The translations under genes and the position numbers were made by a program. DNA of 64,000 nucleotides from Alishewanella agri BL06 (GTDB taxonomy: Bacteria > Pseudomonadota > Gammaproteobacteria > Enterobacterales > Alteromonadaceae), in assembly GCF_000272005.1 (NCBI RefSeq), contig NZ_AKKU01000015.1, positions 248,001 to 312,000 of the forward strand, in the 5' to 3' direction. The notes under the pieces are model-generated. The model was not told the DNA's origin and did not search any database. It saw only the letters and a program-made list of their open reading frames with translations. Positions 7,899-17,212 of the stretch are shown here, in pieces. Numbering within the stretch: position 1 is the stretch's first letter; each line of letters opens with the position of its first letter.

Positions 7899-8303
7899 AT
7901 GAAACGTACACAACAGGGTTTTACCCTTATTGAATTAATGATTGTAGTTGCGATTATCGGTATTTTGGCTGCAGTGGCTATCCCAGCCTACAGAGAATAT
8001 GTTGCGACTGCCTACGGTGGTCAAGCTATGAAAGGTGTTGCCGGATATGTGTCAAAAGCGCAAGCCTGCATTCAAACTGGTATTGCGTGTGACTCATTAA
8101 ATACCGAAATTGGTGCTGATGGTAAAATTGCTTCAACACCTGCTACTATATTGCAAAATACCTCAGCTTCATTAGCTTACACTACTACAGGTTGCGTTAT
8201 TACTGCAGCAATCACCGCTGACGGAGGCTTGAGTTACAGTATTGTAGCAGCAGCTGGTGGAGCTGCTACGGAAGCACAGTGCCGTAAAGGCGCAGGGTTG
8301 TAA
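7899..8303 (+). CDS. pilA: Type IV pilin, major-pilin-like
   Basis: 134 residues with a six-residue basic leader and the prepilin peptidase site [19 protein letters not shown] (cleavage after Gly7, Glu at mature position 5). This is followed by a pilin helix and an Ala/Gly-rich globular head with four cysteines, two of which probably form the D-loop disulfide. The ATG at 7899 follows AGGAG at 7886-7890; an upstream in-frame start at 7854 would spoil the leader. PilD encoded at 14901 should process it. Unusually, pilA is separated from pilBCD by about 3.6 kb, and the 3' flank is filled with hairpin repeats. Confidence 0.9.
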   Translation: MKRTQQGFTLIELMIVVAIIGILAAVAIPAYREYVATAYGGQAMKGVAGYVSKAQACIQTGIACDSLNTEIGADGKIASTPATILQNTSASLAYTTTGCVITAAITADGGLSYSIVAAAGGAATEAQCRKGAGL

Positions 8304-8350
8304 TCTCCCTAAGCATATAATTCAACCTGAACGTGTAAGTTCAAGTAGTA

Positions 8351-8380
8351 AACAAACCAGCCTAGCGCTGGTTTGTTCTC
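8351..8380 (+). terminator. Intrinsic terminator of pilA
   Basis: An 11-bp perfect stem (8351-8361 with 8367-8377), 5-nt loop CTAGC, followed by a pyrimidine-rich TCTCTT tail. Its 3' arm context (AACCAGCCTAGCG, 8355-8367) is repeated exactly at 8969-8981. Confidence 0.7.
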
Positions 8381-8435
8381 TTATTAAAAAGCAATGCTCT
8401 ACTCTAAAACCTTCGATGGCAGATCTCGAAACAGG

Positions 8436-8802
8436 AACCTTCGGGGTCAGATACCGAAAACCTTCGGGGTCAGATACCGAAGAAGAACCTTCCAACCTTC
8501 GGGGTCAGATACTAACCTTCGGCAAACCTTCGGGGTCAGATACCGAATCAACAAGCCCGCCTCGTGCGGGTTTGTTTTTGCGAAAACCTTCGGGAAAACC
8601 TTCGGGGTCAGATACCCAAACCTTCCAAACCTTCGGGGTCAGATACCGAACCACAAGCCCGCCTCGTGCGGGTTTGTTTTTTAAGAACCTTCGAACCTTC
8701 GGGGTCAGATACCGAACCACAAGCCCGCCTCGTGCGGGTTTGTTTTCAACCTTCGGGGTCAGATACCGAACAACAAGCCCGCCTCGTGCGGGTTTGTTTT
8801 TT
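8436..8802 (+). repeat. Tandem array of two alternating hairpin units (A: 23 bp, B: terminator-like ~28-31 bp)
   Basis: Unit A reads AACCTTCGGGGTCAGATACC and then GAA, with an internal TTCGG/CCGAA stem. Copies begin at 8436, 8459, 8494 (3' end altered), 8525, 8597 (3' end altered), 8628, 8694 and 8748. Fragments AACCTTCC or AACCTTCGG occur at 8486, 8514, 8585, 8619 and 8686. Unit B is an intrinsic-terminator hairpin ACAAGCCCGC-CTCGT-GCGGGTTTGT plus T-run, starting near 8550, 8653, 8719 and 8772. The last three B units each directly follow an A unit. The open frames running through the array are translated repeats, not genes. Confidence 0.9.
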
Positions 8803-8879
8803 CTGGCGCGTTAAATTGGCTAACCCTACCGCTAATGCGGTGTGTTAATAGCTATCAGGCATAGTATAAGCAAGCGTGG

Positions 8880-9000
8880 TAAGGGGGCATAATACCGCTG
8901 GGACATAGGGTCAGGTCTTGCCTCTTGCCCCAACGACCAAACCGCGATACTGCGCTCTCCAACTCACGAACCAGCCTAGCGTTTTTGTGAGTTGGGGCTT
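8880..9000. mobile_element. Possible remnant of a REP-associated (Y1-type) transposon end
   Basis: GGGTCAGGTCTTGCCTCTTGCC (about 8907-8928, in two shorter matching parts) resembles the conserved end sequence often found beside REP-associated tyrosine transposases in gammaproteobacteria. It is followed by a 9-bp inverted repeat (8959-8967 with 8987-8995). No transposase reading frame remains. This rests on recalled pattern similarity only. Confidence 0.35.
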
Positions 9001-9030
9001 AGGGTCATTTCATTAACACTAGCTGTGCCA

Positions 9031-9207
9031 TTACAGCAGGCAGCCAGTGGCAAAGGCTAAAGGTAGATTACCTGACCAATGCGACTGATATGCTCGAGCA
9101 ACCCGGATTCTGAATATCGCCTCGCGCAATAAAGCAAAGGCGCGCTGAAAGTTTTGAAAACGTTGCTGCCAGCGGATATCCTGCATCGTTATTTTTCGTT
9201 CAAACAT
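9031..9207 (-). pseudogene. Truncated nucleotidyltransferase substrate-binding (HI0074/HEPN-like) gene
   Basis: A 58-codon frame on the minus strand. The first ~30 residues (including MQDIRWQQRFQNFQRAF, about 8-24, and ALLREA, 25-30) look like the start of HI0074-type four-helix proteins, the partners of minimal nucleotidyltransferases in MNT-HEPN toxin-antitoxin pairs. After residue 30 similarity stops, and the frame runs out 28 codons later; full proteins are about 130-140 residues. No partner nucleotidyltransferase is next to it. It lies within the repeat-rich stretch behind pilA. Confidence 0.5.
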
Positions 9208-9279
9208 TATCAGCAGAGTATAGCTGAGCCTTTGGGGTCAGCTCTAACCAGGGCCAGCTCCTGTGGGCTCCCCAGGTTA

Positions 9280-9756
9280 TTATGGCTTAATATTAATACC
9301 CAAATCAGATAAATCATTATCGCGCCAGGGTTCGGGCAAACTCGACTGCGGACAATAATAACCTTGATAGAAAACGTCTGTATCGATTGGTTGGCTTAAT
9401 ACTGGCTGTTCGGCACTAACCCGGCTCAGTTTAAAACTTACTGCATCAATAATATGGTAGCGCACCAACCGCTGTTCAGCTTCGGAAGCTTGAAAGTCGG
9501 CACAGGATTCGGTAACTAAAAAGTCCCGGGCGTTAAGCTGCCGGATACTGAGAAACTGGCAAAAATCTCTGGCGCCACCTATGCCATTGGCTCGCAATAG
9601 CAATAGCGTCGCATTAGAGGCGTTAGCACAGGGCGTATCCGCAGCGACATAAAAACCCAGCCGTAACGGCAGCTGGTTTTTTGCCGGTGCTACCCCGCAG
9701 GCGGTTAATAGCGGCAGTAATATTAGCGCGGCGGTCAAACTAAGCAGGCTTTTCAT
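9280..9756 (-). CDS. Hypothetical lipoprotein
   Basis: 158 residues. It starts with a signal peptide and lipobox LLTAC (Cys20), so it is predicted to be lipid-anchored. The mature part has several cysteines (about 43, 66, 85, 134) that could form disulfides, and no family I recognise. It is a single gene on the minus strand between the repeat zone and the PilZ gene. Function unknown; secretion signal and lipidation are the only supported statements. Confidence 0.7.
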   Translation of the reverse strand: MKSLLSLTAALILLPLLTACGVAPAKNQLPLRLGFYVAADTPCANASNATLLLLRANGIGGARDFCQFLSIRQLNARDFLVTESCADFQASEAEQRLVRYHIIDAVSFKLSRVSAEQPVLSQPIDTDVFYQGYYCPQSSLPEPWRDNDLSDLGINIKP

Positions 9757-10011
9757 AGCACAGACTGAGTTAAATAGTCGTGCTTAAGTATCGGCTAAGG
9801 TCAGGCATTTAGAAAGCGGCTGGGTCAGATCCCCAACACCAAACTCGGCTGAGTATTGGTATTCGCGGCCAGCTCAGGCTAAGTTTAACGGCTTGTTTAA
9901 CCGCTTAATGGTAGCTAAGGCTATCATATTACTCGCAAATTATTCCGTTGACCTTTACCAGCAGATGTTTCATAGTACTTTAGATTTTATTTTTATAACC
10001 AAGGATGAGTT

Positions 10012-10722
10012 ATGCCTGTTCCACCTTCTGGGTTGCTGTATGAAGAGAGCCCGGCGCCTAGTGGCGACAATAATGACTGGCTAAACTATATCAAGATCGG
10101 CCAGCGTTTTGATTTGGAGCTGTTAAGTCAGCGCAAAATTCGCTGTAGTTGCGAGTTGCTGGGCTTTAGGCCAGGTAAATATGTGTTACTGCGACTGGAC
10201 GATGATGCGATCCCGGATAGTCAGCTACTCGTTGGCCTGCCATTAATCTGCCGCTTTCTGGTAGAAGATGCGTTGGGTGAATGCTTTGCCTTTCGTAGTG
10301 AATTACTGCATATCGTCCGCTTCCCCGATAAAATTATTATGGTTAATTTTCCACCACTGGTGCAGCGACGGGCGCTTCGTAACGAAAAACGCAATAGTAT
10401 TTACCTGCCGGCCCGCTTGCGCTTGTCGATGGAGAAACTGGACAAACCGGTACAGGTAGATGGTCACCTGGTGGATATTTCTGCGAATGGCTGTCGCTTT
10501 TTATTTAAAACCCCGTACAAGCCTGATTTAATCCGGCTGGCGACGGTTTTAGTCCATATTGCACATGATGTTGCCGAGTTTAATGTCATGCTGCATGGCA
10601 CTATCCGTAATGCCCGTATTGACGAATATGGCTTAACAGCGGGTATTCAATTTGCAACTCCAGAACCGGCATTAGCCCGTTTGGTTAATGCTGAACTACC
10701 GCAGCAAGAAGTTGAGCGTTAA
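10012..10722 (+). CDS. YcgR-like PilZ-domain protein (cyclic di-GMP receptor)
   Basis: 236 residues, cytoplasmic. The N-terminal half (about 25-115) resembles the YcgR/PilZN flagellar-brake beta domain. The C-terminal half is PilZ with the ligand motif split as QRRALRNEKR (about 118-127) and DISANGCRF (about 156-164), i.e. the RxxxR and (D/N)xSxxG elements. It should bind c-di-GMP and modulate surface motility. It sits between pilA and pilB, which suggests pilus control, but YcgR-type action on the flagellum is equally possible. AAGGATG precedes the start. Confidence 0.8.
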   Translation: MPVPPSGLLYEESPAPSGDNNDWLNYIKIGQRFDLELLSQRKIRCSCELLGFRPGKYVLLRLDDDAIPDSQLLVGLPLICRFLVEDALGECFAFRSELLHIVRFPDKIIMVNFPPLVQRRALRNEKRNSIYLPARLRLSMEKLDKPVQVDGHLVDISANGCRFLFKTPYKPDLIRLATVLVHIAHDVAEFNVMLHGTIRNARIDEYGLTAGIQFATPEPALARLVNAELPQQEVER

Positions 10723-10851
10723 GCTGCTATCTTTGTTTTAGCGTCTGTTGCGTCGCGATGAATATTAGCCATAAGCGGTGAAACTTAACTGGCGGTTTAA
10801 AGGCTGCCAGCTACACTTAACGAGACGCTAAAACCTGTAAGGAGCTTTGCC

Positions 10852-11658
10852 ATGCGCAGCTTTCCTCTACTGTTGGTTATGTTGTTATCTTTACCCCTTC
10901 TCGCCTGTAAACCGGCTGCTAACTCTGGCCCGGCCGCTGACGTAACGCCCGTTGCGACCGAAAATCCCCCAGCTTGTGTGTTACGCGCTGGCTTTGATGC
11001 CTGGGAACCATACCACTACCTGGGGCAGGGTCAGCAGCCTCAGGGCTTGGATATTGAAATTTTGCAAACCCTGGCCGCCGAATTAAATTGTGAGCTAAGT
11101 CTGGAGCAAGACACCTGGGCTGCGTTGCTGCGCAAACTGCAAAGCGGCGAGCTGGATATCTTGCCCGGCGCCTCGATTAGCAGCGAACGTGAGCGTTATG
11201 CCTGGTTTTCCCGGCCCTACCGGCAAGAACAGTTTGTGTTGTATCAACGTCAGGATGCTCAGCTTAATTTCCCCAATTTAGCGGCAATGCTGTCGGCCGG
11301 GCATAAGATCGGTTTAGTTAGTGGCTATTTTTATGGCACTGAGGTTGACGAGTTACTGGGGCAGATGCCGGAGTCTTTTGTTAGTGCCCAGCTTAGCGAG
11401 CTAAATATGGCACGGTTGTTAGATGAAGAAATCAGTGCGCTGCTGGAAGACAGTATGGTTGCCACCGCCATTTTGCGCCGCAAAGGTCTGGATCGTTATA
11501 TTAGTGCCAGCAGCTTACGCCTGCCCGAGTCGGAGGTTTATCTGATGTTAAGTAAAGGCAGTGTCGGCGAACAGCAACTGCAGCAAATTAATGCGGTGCT
11601 GGATAAGTTACAGCAGGATGGCCGGTTAGCGAAAATGATTGCTAAATATCAATCCTGA
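10852..11658 (+). CDS. Periplasmic solute-binding lipoprotein, amino-acid type (SBP_bac_3)
   Basis: 268 residues. A lipobox LLLAC-like segment ends at Cys19, followed by a low-complexity linker. The family-3 binding fold then starts at about residue 43 (LRAGFDAWEPYHYLG), with GLDIEILQTLAAELN (about 63-77) and LQSGELDILPG (about 95-105). Such proteins bind amino acids for ABC uptake or act as sensors. No permease or ATPase gene is adjacent, so it may be an orphan binding protein or part of signalling. Ligand cannot be told from sequence. Good ribosome site AAGGAG. Confidence 0.8.
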   Translation: MRSFPLLLVMLLSLPLLACKPAANSGPAADVTPVATENPPACVLRAGFDAWEPYHYLGQGQQPQGLDIEILQTLAAELNCELSLEQDTWAALLRKLQSGELDILPGASISSERERYAWFSRPYRQEQFVLYQRQDAQLNFPNLAAMLSAGHKIGLVSGYFYGTEVDELLGQMPESFVSAQLSELNMARLLDEEISALLEDSMVATAILRRKGLDRYISASSLRLPESEVYLMLSKGSVGEQQLQQINAVLDKLQQDGRLAKMIAKYQS

Positions 11659-11884
11659 TATTTAGCTTAGCAACGCAGGCGGGGTAGCGTGGCAGCAAGG
11701 ACTGGCCAAGCTAAGCCAAGGATTTATGGGTTGCGGGTCAGTTAGTTTGCACGGTTCTGCCGCTGTTAAATTAGACCTTGGTCGCTTTTCGCAGCATTCT
11801 GGTGTTAAACCTTGAATATATAAGGGATACTGGCATAATCTGAGTACTATAGATTATGGATAATTTCCGGGGCCTGCAGCCATT

Positions 11885-13588
11885 ATGGCGGTGAATACCA
11901 ACTCCACGCTTCTCAAACGTTTGATTCAGCAAAGTTTTATCGACGGTGATAAAGCTCAGCGCGTCATTCTGGAAAAATCCCGTCAATATCGTACCCTACC
12001 CGAATTACTGATCAACGAAAAGCTGATTAATGCCAATACCCTGCATGAAGTGGCAGCCAGTATCAGCAACCATCTGACACTGGATCTGGAATTCTTTAAC
12101 CCCGCCTCCATTCCGGAAGATTTACGCAACGAAAAGCTGACCCGTAAAAGCGATATGCTGCCGCTAAGTAAACGCGGCCGCACTATGTATTTGGCGGTAG
12201 TGGATCCGACCAATATTGCTGCTATTGAAGACTTTGAATTTAACGCCGGCATGAACGCTGAAGTCGTGGTTGTGCACTACGACAAATTACACAAGTTGCT
12301 CGATAAACTGTTTGAAAATGCCTACGACAGTCTGGGCGGTAGTGAGGCCGATTGGGACCTCTCTGCCATGGGCGTGGTGGAAGAAGATGAACAGGCTGAT
12401 ATTGTTTCGGTTACGCCAGATAAAGATGATCAGCCGATTATTGCCTTTATTAATAAAATATTACTGGATGCCATCCGCAAAGGCGCCTCCGATTTGCACT
12501 TTGAGCCATACGAAAAAAGCTATCGCATCCGCTTTCGGATTGACGGCATTCTAAACGAAATTGCCAGCCCGCCAGTCGCGCTATCAACCCGCTTATCGGC
12601 GCGTTTAAAGGTGATGTCGCGGCTTGATATTGCCGAAAAACGCATTCCGCAAGATGGCCGGATTAAACTTAAACTGTCAGCGAAAAAATCGATCGATTTC
12701 CGGGTTAGTACCCTGCCCACCCTGTGGGGCGAAAAAATTGTGATGCGGATCCTCGACTCCGACAGTGCCATGCTGGGGATCGATGTATTAGGTTATGAGC
12801 CGGAGCAAAAACAACGTTATCTGTATGCTTTAGCACAGCCGCAAGGTATGATTCTGGTTACCGGCCCGACTGGTAGCGGGAAAACGGTCTCGCTGTATAC
12901 CGGCTTAAACATTTTAAATACCGAAGAAACCAATATTTCTACCGCTGAAGATCCGGTGGAAATTAACTTACCCGGTATTAATCAGGTACAGGTTAATCCG
13001 CGCGCCGGTTTAACTTTTGCCTCAGCATTAAAAGCCTTTTTACGCCAGGATCCGGACGTGGTTATGGTCGGTGAAATCCGCGATCTGGAAACCGCTGAAA
13101 TAGCGATAAAAGCGGCGCAAACCGGCCACTTAGTACTATCAACCTTACACACCAACTCGGCGCCGGAAACCTTAACCCGCCTACTGAATATGGGCGTACC
13201 AGCCTATAACGTCGCCAGTTCAGTATCGTTAATTATTGCCCAGCGTCTGGCGCGACGTTTATGCCCAAAATGCAAACAAGCCGAACAGATTCCGGCTGCC
13301 GAATTATTGCGCCAGGGCTTTCGTGAAGACCAGCTGGATAAAATCACTATCTTTAAACCGGTGGGTTGTGATTATTGCACCAATGGCTATAAAGGCCGGG
13401 TCGGTATTTATGAAGTGATGCCGATTAGCCCCAAGATGGCCGATATTATTATGGATAATGGTAACTCCTTAGATATTGCGACTCAGGCCCAACGCGAAGG
13501 AATTAATAATTTGCGACAATCGGGCCTGATTAAAGCCGCCGCCGGTATTACCAGCCTGGCGGAAGTCAACCGGGTAACCAAAGGTTAA
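11885..13588 (+). CDS. pilB: Type IV pilus extension ATPase PilB
   Basis: 567 residues, usual length. It has an N-terminal GspE/MshEN domain (about 1-160) and a secretion ATPase core. The Walker A GPTGSGKT is at about 326-333, followed by the Asp box and the Walker B region with [17 protein letters not shown] (about 391-407). A zinc site is formed by CPKC and CDYC (about 460 and 497). It powers pilus polymerisation at the inner membrane. It is first of pilB-pilC-pilD. TTGAAT (11813) and a downstream ATAATC may be a promoter, weakly supported. Confidence 0.95.
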   Translation: MAVNTNSTLLKRLIQQSFIDGDKAQRVILEKSRQYRTLPELLINEKLINANTLHEVAASISNHLTLDLEFFNPASIPEDLRNEKLTRKSDMLPLSKRGRTMYLAVVDPTNIAAIEDFEFNAGMNAEVVVVHYDKLHKLLDKLFENAYDSLGGSEADWDLSAMGVVEEDEQADIVSVTPDKDDQPIIAFINKILLDAIRKGASDLHFEPYEKSYRIRFRIDGILNEIASPPVALSTRLSARLKVMSRLDIAEKRIPQDGRIKLKLSAKKSIDFRVSTLPTLWGEKIVMRILDSDSAMLGIDVLGYEPEQKQRYLYALAQPQGMILVTGPTGSGKTVSLYTGLNILNTEETNISTAEDPVEINLPGINQVQVNPRAGLTFASALKAFLRQDPDVVMVGEIRDLETAEIAIKAAQTGHLVLSTLHTNSAPETLTRLLNMGVPAYNVASSVSLIIAQRLARRLCPKCKQAEQIPAAELLRQGFREDQLDKITIFKPVGCDYCTNGYKGRVGIYEVMPISPKMADIIMDNGNSLDIATQAQREGINNLRQSGLIKAAAGITSLAEVNRVTKG

Positions 13589-13671
13589 GCTATTGGCTTA
13601 CATAAGACTTTTTGAAAACAAGAGCTATACTGTTGCAAAGTAGCACACAGAGCTGATAAGGATCCTTGCTG

Positions 13672-14901
13672 ATGGCTCAAAATATAAAATTTAAAATAAA
13701 AGAGCTGCAAACCTTTAACTATAAAGGTGTAAATCGTAAAGGTGATAAAAAAAGCGGTGAAATTAAAGCCACCAGTATCGCCGAAGCCAAGGCGCTGCTA
13801 CGCCAGCAAGGCGTTACGCCATCAGCGGTAAAAAAGAAACCGAAATCTCTATTTGGCGATGAAAAGCGCATTAGTGCAATGGATATTGCTGTGGTCACCC
13901 GGCAAATCGCAACTATGCTTGGCGCCGGTGTACCGCTGGTGCAATCTATCGATTTGATTGCCAACGGCTCCGATAATAAAAGCCTGCGTACGCTGATGCA
14001 AAAAATCTCGGTAAAAATTCAGGCGGGTTTACCGCTATCCGATACGCTGCGTGAACATCCCAAGTATTTTGATGATCTCTATTGTGACCTGGTCAAATCC
14101 GGCGAACAGTCGGGTGCCCTGGATAAAATCTTTGATCGGATTGCGATATATAAAGAAAAAGCCGAAGCCTTAAAATCGAAAATTAAAAAAGCCATGTTTT
14201 ACCCTGCTGCCGTTGTCGTTGTCGCCGGTATTGTAACCTCCATATTGCTAATCTTTGTGGTGCCGCAATTTGCGGAAATTTTTGGCAGCTTTGGTGCTGA
14301 ACTGCCGGGTTTTACCCTTTTTGTACTCGGTATTTCCGAGTTAATGCAAAAATATTGGTGGGTGGTGTTGGGCGCTATTATTGTTGCTGGCTATCTCACA
14401 GGCAAAGGCTATAACAATAACCTCAAGTTTCGCACCGCCTGTGATGCGATGCTACTTAAAGCCCCGGTATTTGGCATGATTTTAAATAAGGCCGCGGTAG
14501 CGCGTTACGCCCGCACCTTGTCGACCACCTTTGCCGCCGGGGTGCCGCTAATTGAAGCGCTGGAATCGGCGGCCGGCGCTTCTGGTAATGAAATTTACAA
14601 AAAGGCGATTCTTGATGTGCGTGACGAGGTTTCGTCAGGTAATCAAATGCATTTTGCGATGAAACAAACCGACCGTTTTCCGGAAATGGTCATTCAAATG
14701 GTATCGATTGGCGAAGAGTCCGGCTCGCTGGATAGTATGCTGGCCAAAGTCGCCAATATCTATGAGCAGGAAGTCGACGATGCCGTCGATGGCTTAACCG
14801 CGCTGTTAGAGCCGATGATTATGGCAGTATTGGGGGTAGTGATTGGTGGCCTGATTATCGCTATGTATCTGCCAATTTTCCAGATGGGTAATATTGTTTA
14901 A
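13672..14901 (+). CDS. pilC: Type IV pilus inner-membrane platform protein PilC
   Basis: 409 residues with two GspF domains (about 70-195 and 275-398) and three membrane segments (about 170-195, 222-245, 380-400). Near the start an Arg/Lys-rich ARLR-type segment fits the family. It anchors the PilB motor to the pilus base. The ATG at 13672 is preferred over an upstream TTG at 13666 because AAGGA (13658-13662) is then spaced nine bases away. It shares one base with pilD (TAATG). Confidence 0.94.
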   Translation: MAQNIKFKIKELQTFNYKGVNRKGDKKSGEIKATSIAEAKALLRQQGVTPSAVKKKPKSLFGDEKRISAMDIAVVTRQIATMLGAGVPLVQSIDLIANGSDNKSLRTLMQKISVKIQAGLPLSDTLREHPKYFDDLYCDLVKSGEQSGALDKIFDRIAIYKEKAEALKSKIKKAMFYPAAVVVVAGIVTSILLIFVVPQFAEIFGSFGAELPGFTLFVLGISELMQKYWWVVLGAIIVAGYLTGKGYNNNLKFRTACDAMLLKAPVFGMILNKAAVARYARTLSTTFAAGVPLIEALESAAGASGNEIYKKAILDVRDEVSSGNQMHFAMKQTDRFPEMVIQMVSIGEESGSLDSMLAKVANIYEQEVDDAVDGLTALLEPMIMAVLGVVIGGLIIAMYLPIFQMGNIV

Positions 14902-15779
14902 TGTCAGAGTTTATCCTGTTATTACAACAACATAGCTGGTTATATCTGCTGTTGGTGTTTGTATTTAGCCTGGTCATTGGTAGCTTTCTAAATGTGGTGA
15001 TTTACCGTTTGCCTATTATGATGGAACGCGAGTGGCAGGCCGAGTTTCAGGCCTATTTTCAGCAAGCGCCCGCCAGTGCAGTAACTGAGCGTTTTAACCT
15101 GGCCGTGCCACGCTCCGCCTGCCCCAGTTGCCATACACCTATTACAGCCCTTGATAATATCCCGCTTTTAAGCTGGTTATGGCTAAAGGGCCGCTGCCGG
15201 CATTGTCATACCAGGATTAGTGTCCGCTATCCGGCGGTGGAGGTACTGACAGCGGTATTAGCCACCACTGTTGCCTGGCAGTTTGGCGTCACTACCACAA
15301 CCGCGGTCTTGTTACTGATTACCTTTGGTTTGATTGCCCTTAGTTTTATCGATATTGATAAGATGCTGCTGCCAGACCAGATTACCTTGCCACTGCTATG
15401 GCTGGCGTTAGTATTTAGTTTAAGCGAGCATGCCCTGGTCGATCCGGCGACGGCGATCTTAGGTGCGGCTTGCGGTTATTTAAGCCTGTGGGCGGTATAT
15501 TGGGGCTTTAAGCTGCTAACCGGCAAAGAGGGCATGGGTTACGGTGATTTTAAGCTGTTGGCCATTTTTGGTGCCTTACTGGGCTGGCAACAACTCCCCT
15601 TGATTATTCTGTTATCGTCGCTGGTGGGTGCAATCATCGGGGCAACACTGCTGAGTATTCAGGGTAAAGATAAAGCCACACCGATCCCCTTTGGCCCCTA
15701 TATCGCCGCCGCAGGCTGGATTGCTATCTTGTGGGGCGAACAACTTACCGGCGCTTATTTGTCTTACCTTGGCCTATGA
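14901..15779 (+). CDS. pilD: Prepilin leader peptidase / N-methyltransferase PilD
   Basis: 292 residues and about seven to eight membrane helices. The N-terminal cytoplasmic domain has the two CxxC pairs (CPSC at about 71-74 and CRHC at about 97-100). The aspartyl protease signatures are present: a first Asp in FIDIDKMLLPD (about 148-158) and GMGYGDFK (about 211-218). It cleaves and methylates PilA-type pilins and type II secretion pseudopilins. ATGA overlap with coaE. Confidence 0.95.
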   Translation: MSEFILLLQQHSWLYLLLVFVFSLVIGSFLNVVIYRLPIMMEREWQAEFQAYFQQAPASAVTERFNLAVPRSACPSCHTPITALDNIPLLSWLWLKGRCRHCHTRISVRYPAVEVLTAVLATTVAWQFGVTTTTAVLLLITFGLIALSFIDIDKMLLPDQITLPLLWLALVFSLSEHALVDPATAILGAACGYLSLWAVYWGFKLLTGKEGMGYGDFKLLAIFGALLGWQQLPLIILLSSLVGAIIGATLLSIQGKDKATPIPFGPYIAAAGWIAILWGEQLTGAYLSYLGL

Positions 15780-16408
15780 GTGCGCTAACCGGCAAATTAT
15801 TGATTGGCTTAACCGGTGGCATTGGCAGCGGTAAAAGCACAGTAGCCGAGCAGTTTCGTGTTTTGGGTGCTGGTTATGTTGATGCCGATATCGTGGCACG
15901 CGAAATAGTCGCACCCGGCACACCCGCGTTAGCGGCTATTAGCGAGCACTTTGGTGCGGAGTTATTGCAGGCCGATGGCAGCTTAAACCGCGCTGCGCTG
16001 CGCCAGCGCATCTTTAGTGACCAGACCGCCAAACTCTGGCTGGAACAGTTACTGCATCCGGCGATCCGTGAGCAGCTGTTTGCCCAGTTAACCGCTCTGC
16101 CTACACCCTATGCGCTGCTGGTTGCCCCCTTGCTATTGGAGAACGGTCTGGATACATTCTGCGACCGGGTATTGCTGGTCGATGTTAGCGAGCAAACCCA
16201 GTTAAAACGCACCATAGCACGCGATCAGAATAATGCTGAGCAGGTAAAAGCCATTATGGCAGCGCAACTGGGCCGGCAACAAAAACGGGCCCGGGCTGAT
16301 GATATCATTGACAATAATGGCAGTTTGGCGCAACTCACTGAACAAATTACGCATTTACATAAAAAATATCTTGAACTTAGCCGAAAAATAAGACACAAAG
16401 AGCAGTGA
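15776..16408 (+). CDS. coaE: Dephospho-CoA kinase
   Basis: 210 residues. P-loop GGIGSGKST (about 13-21) near the N-terminus, then DADIVAREIV (about 36-45), and the family lid and C-terminal region. It catalyses the last step of coenzyme A synthesis. The ATG overlapping the pilD stop was chosen; it gives the typical LIGLTGGIG beginning. The pilD-coaE-zapD-yacG order is the classic gammaproteobacterial arrangement. Confidence 0.94.
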   Translation: MSALTGKLLIGLTGGIGSGKSTVAEQFRVLGAGYVDADIVAREIVAPGTPALAAISEHFGAELLQADGSLNRAALRQRIFSDQTAKLWLEQLLHPAIREQLFAQLTALPTPYALLVAPLLLENGLDTFCDRVLLVDVSEQTQLKRTIARDQNNAEQVKAIMAAQLGRQQKRARADDIIDNNGSLAQLTEQITHLHKKYLELSRKIRHKEQ

Positions 16409-17157
16409 TGACTGCTGAAATAGTATACGAACACCCGCTTAACACCAAAATCCGCACCTATCTGCGGATCGAGCACCTGTTTACCCAACTTTCCGGCTTG
16501 CGCGCGACTCAGGATGAGGCACTACAGCTGAGCTTTTTTAGTACCTTATTCAGCCTGCTGGATGTGCTGGATCGTACTGATATTAAACCAGACCTGCTAA
16601 AAGATTTAGAACGCTGCGAGAGCCAATTGGTGCAATGGTCGCGGCATCCGGCTGTCTCTGATCAGAAATTACAACCGTTACTGCAACAAGCACTACATTA
16701 TCAAACCGACCTACTACGCTGTGGTAAACTGGCGGTGCCGTTAAAAGATGACAAATTTTTAGCCCCCTTACGCCAGCGGTTTGCGTTGCCCGGCGGCTGC
16801 TGCTTCTTTGATGTGCCGCAACTGCAGTATTGGCTAAAGTTACCGGCCACTGAGCAGCAGCAACAAATCAGCGACTGGCTGGCACAATTGGCACTTACTG
16901 AACAAACGTTGGCTTTTGTGCTGAATTTTATTCGCCAACGCGGTGAATTTACTGAAATGCAGGCAGAAAACGGTTTTTATCAGCAAAATGCCGAACAGTA
17001 TGAATTACTGCGGATTAAATACTCGCAGGCTTGCTGCTCTTTCCCTACCGTCAGTGGCAACCGCTACCGTTATGCCATTCGTTTTATGCAACTGTCAGAA
17101 CAGGATGGCCGCAGTGCCTGCAGTAACGATATCGCTTTCCAACTGGCGTGCTGCTAA
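16408..17157 (+). CDS. zapD: Cell division protein ZapD
   Basis: 249 residues, normal for the DUF1342/ZapD family. Typical N-terminus with YEHPLNTKIRTYLRIEHLF (about 6-24), an alpha-helical first domain and a beta-rich C-terminal domain with GGCCFFD (about 130-136). ZapD bundles FtsZ filaments at the Z-ring. A GTG at 16405 directly before the ATG is an alternative start. The gene is coupled to coaE. Confidence 0.93.
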   Translation: MTAEIVYEHPLNTKIRTYLRIEHLFTQLSGLRATQDEALQLSFFSTLFSLLDVLDRTDIKPDLLKDLERCESQLVQWSRHPAVSDQKLQPLLQQALHYQTDLLRCGKLAVPLKDDKFLAPLRQRFALPGGCCFFDVPQLQYWLKLPATEQQQQISDWLAQLALTEQTLAFVLNFIRQRGEFTEMQAENGFYQQNAEQYELLRIKYSQACCSFPTVSGNRYRYAIRFMQLSEQDGRSACSNDIAFQLACC

Positions 17158-17212
17158 CTACTTTCTACTCTGCTAAACTGCCACCCTGATTTTAGCTGTT
17201 GCAGGAAGAACT

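Noticed and set aside
8436-8802. CRISPR array
   Set aside because: Units are adjacent or separated by other repeats, not by unique equal-length spacers, and no cas genes are near.
8257-8848. Long open frames through the repeat array
   Set aside because: They translate the 23-bp and terminator repeats (recurring FGVRYR and ARLVRVCF-like blocks) in several frames; no start signal or family.
9893-10084. 63-codon frame before the PilZ gene
   Set aside because: Overlaps the PilZ gene start in another frame, no family resemblance, no ribosome site.
11659-11884. tRNA gene or riboswitch between the solute-binding protein and pilB
   Set aside because: No cloverleaf, no CCA end and no known riboswitch core; only a weak promoter-like stretch.
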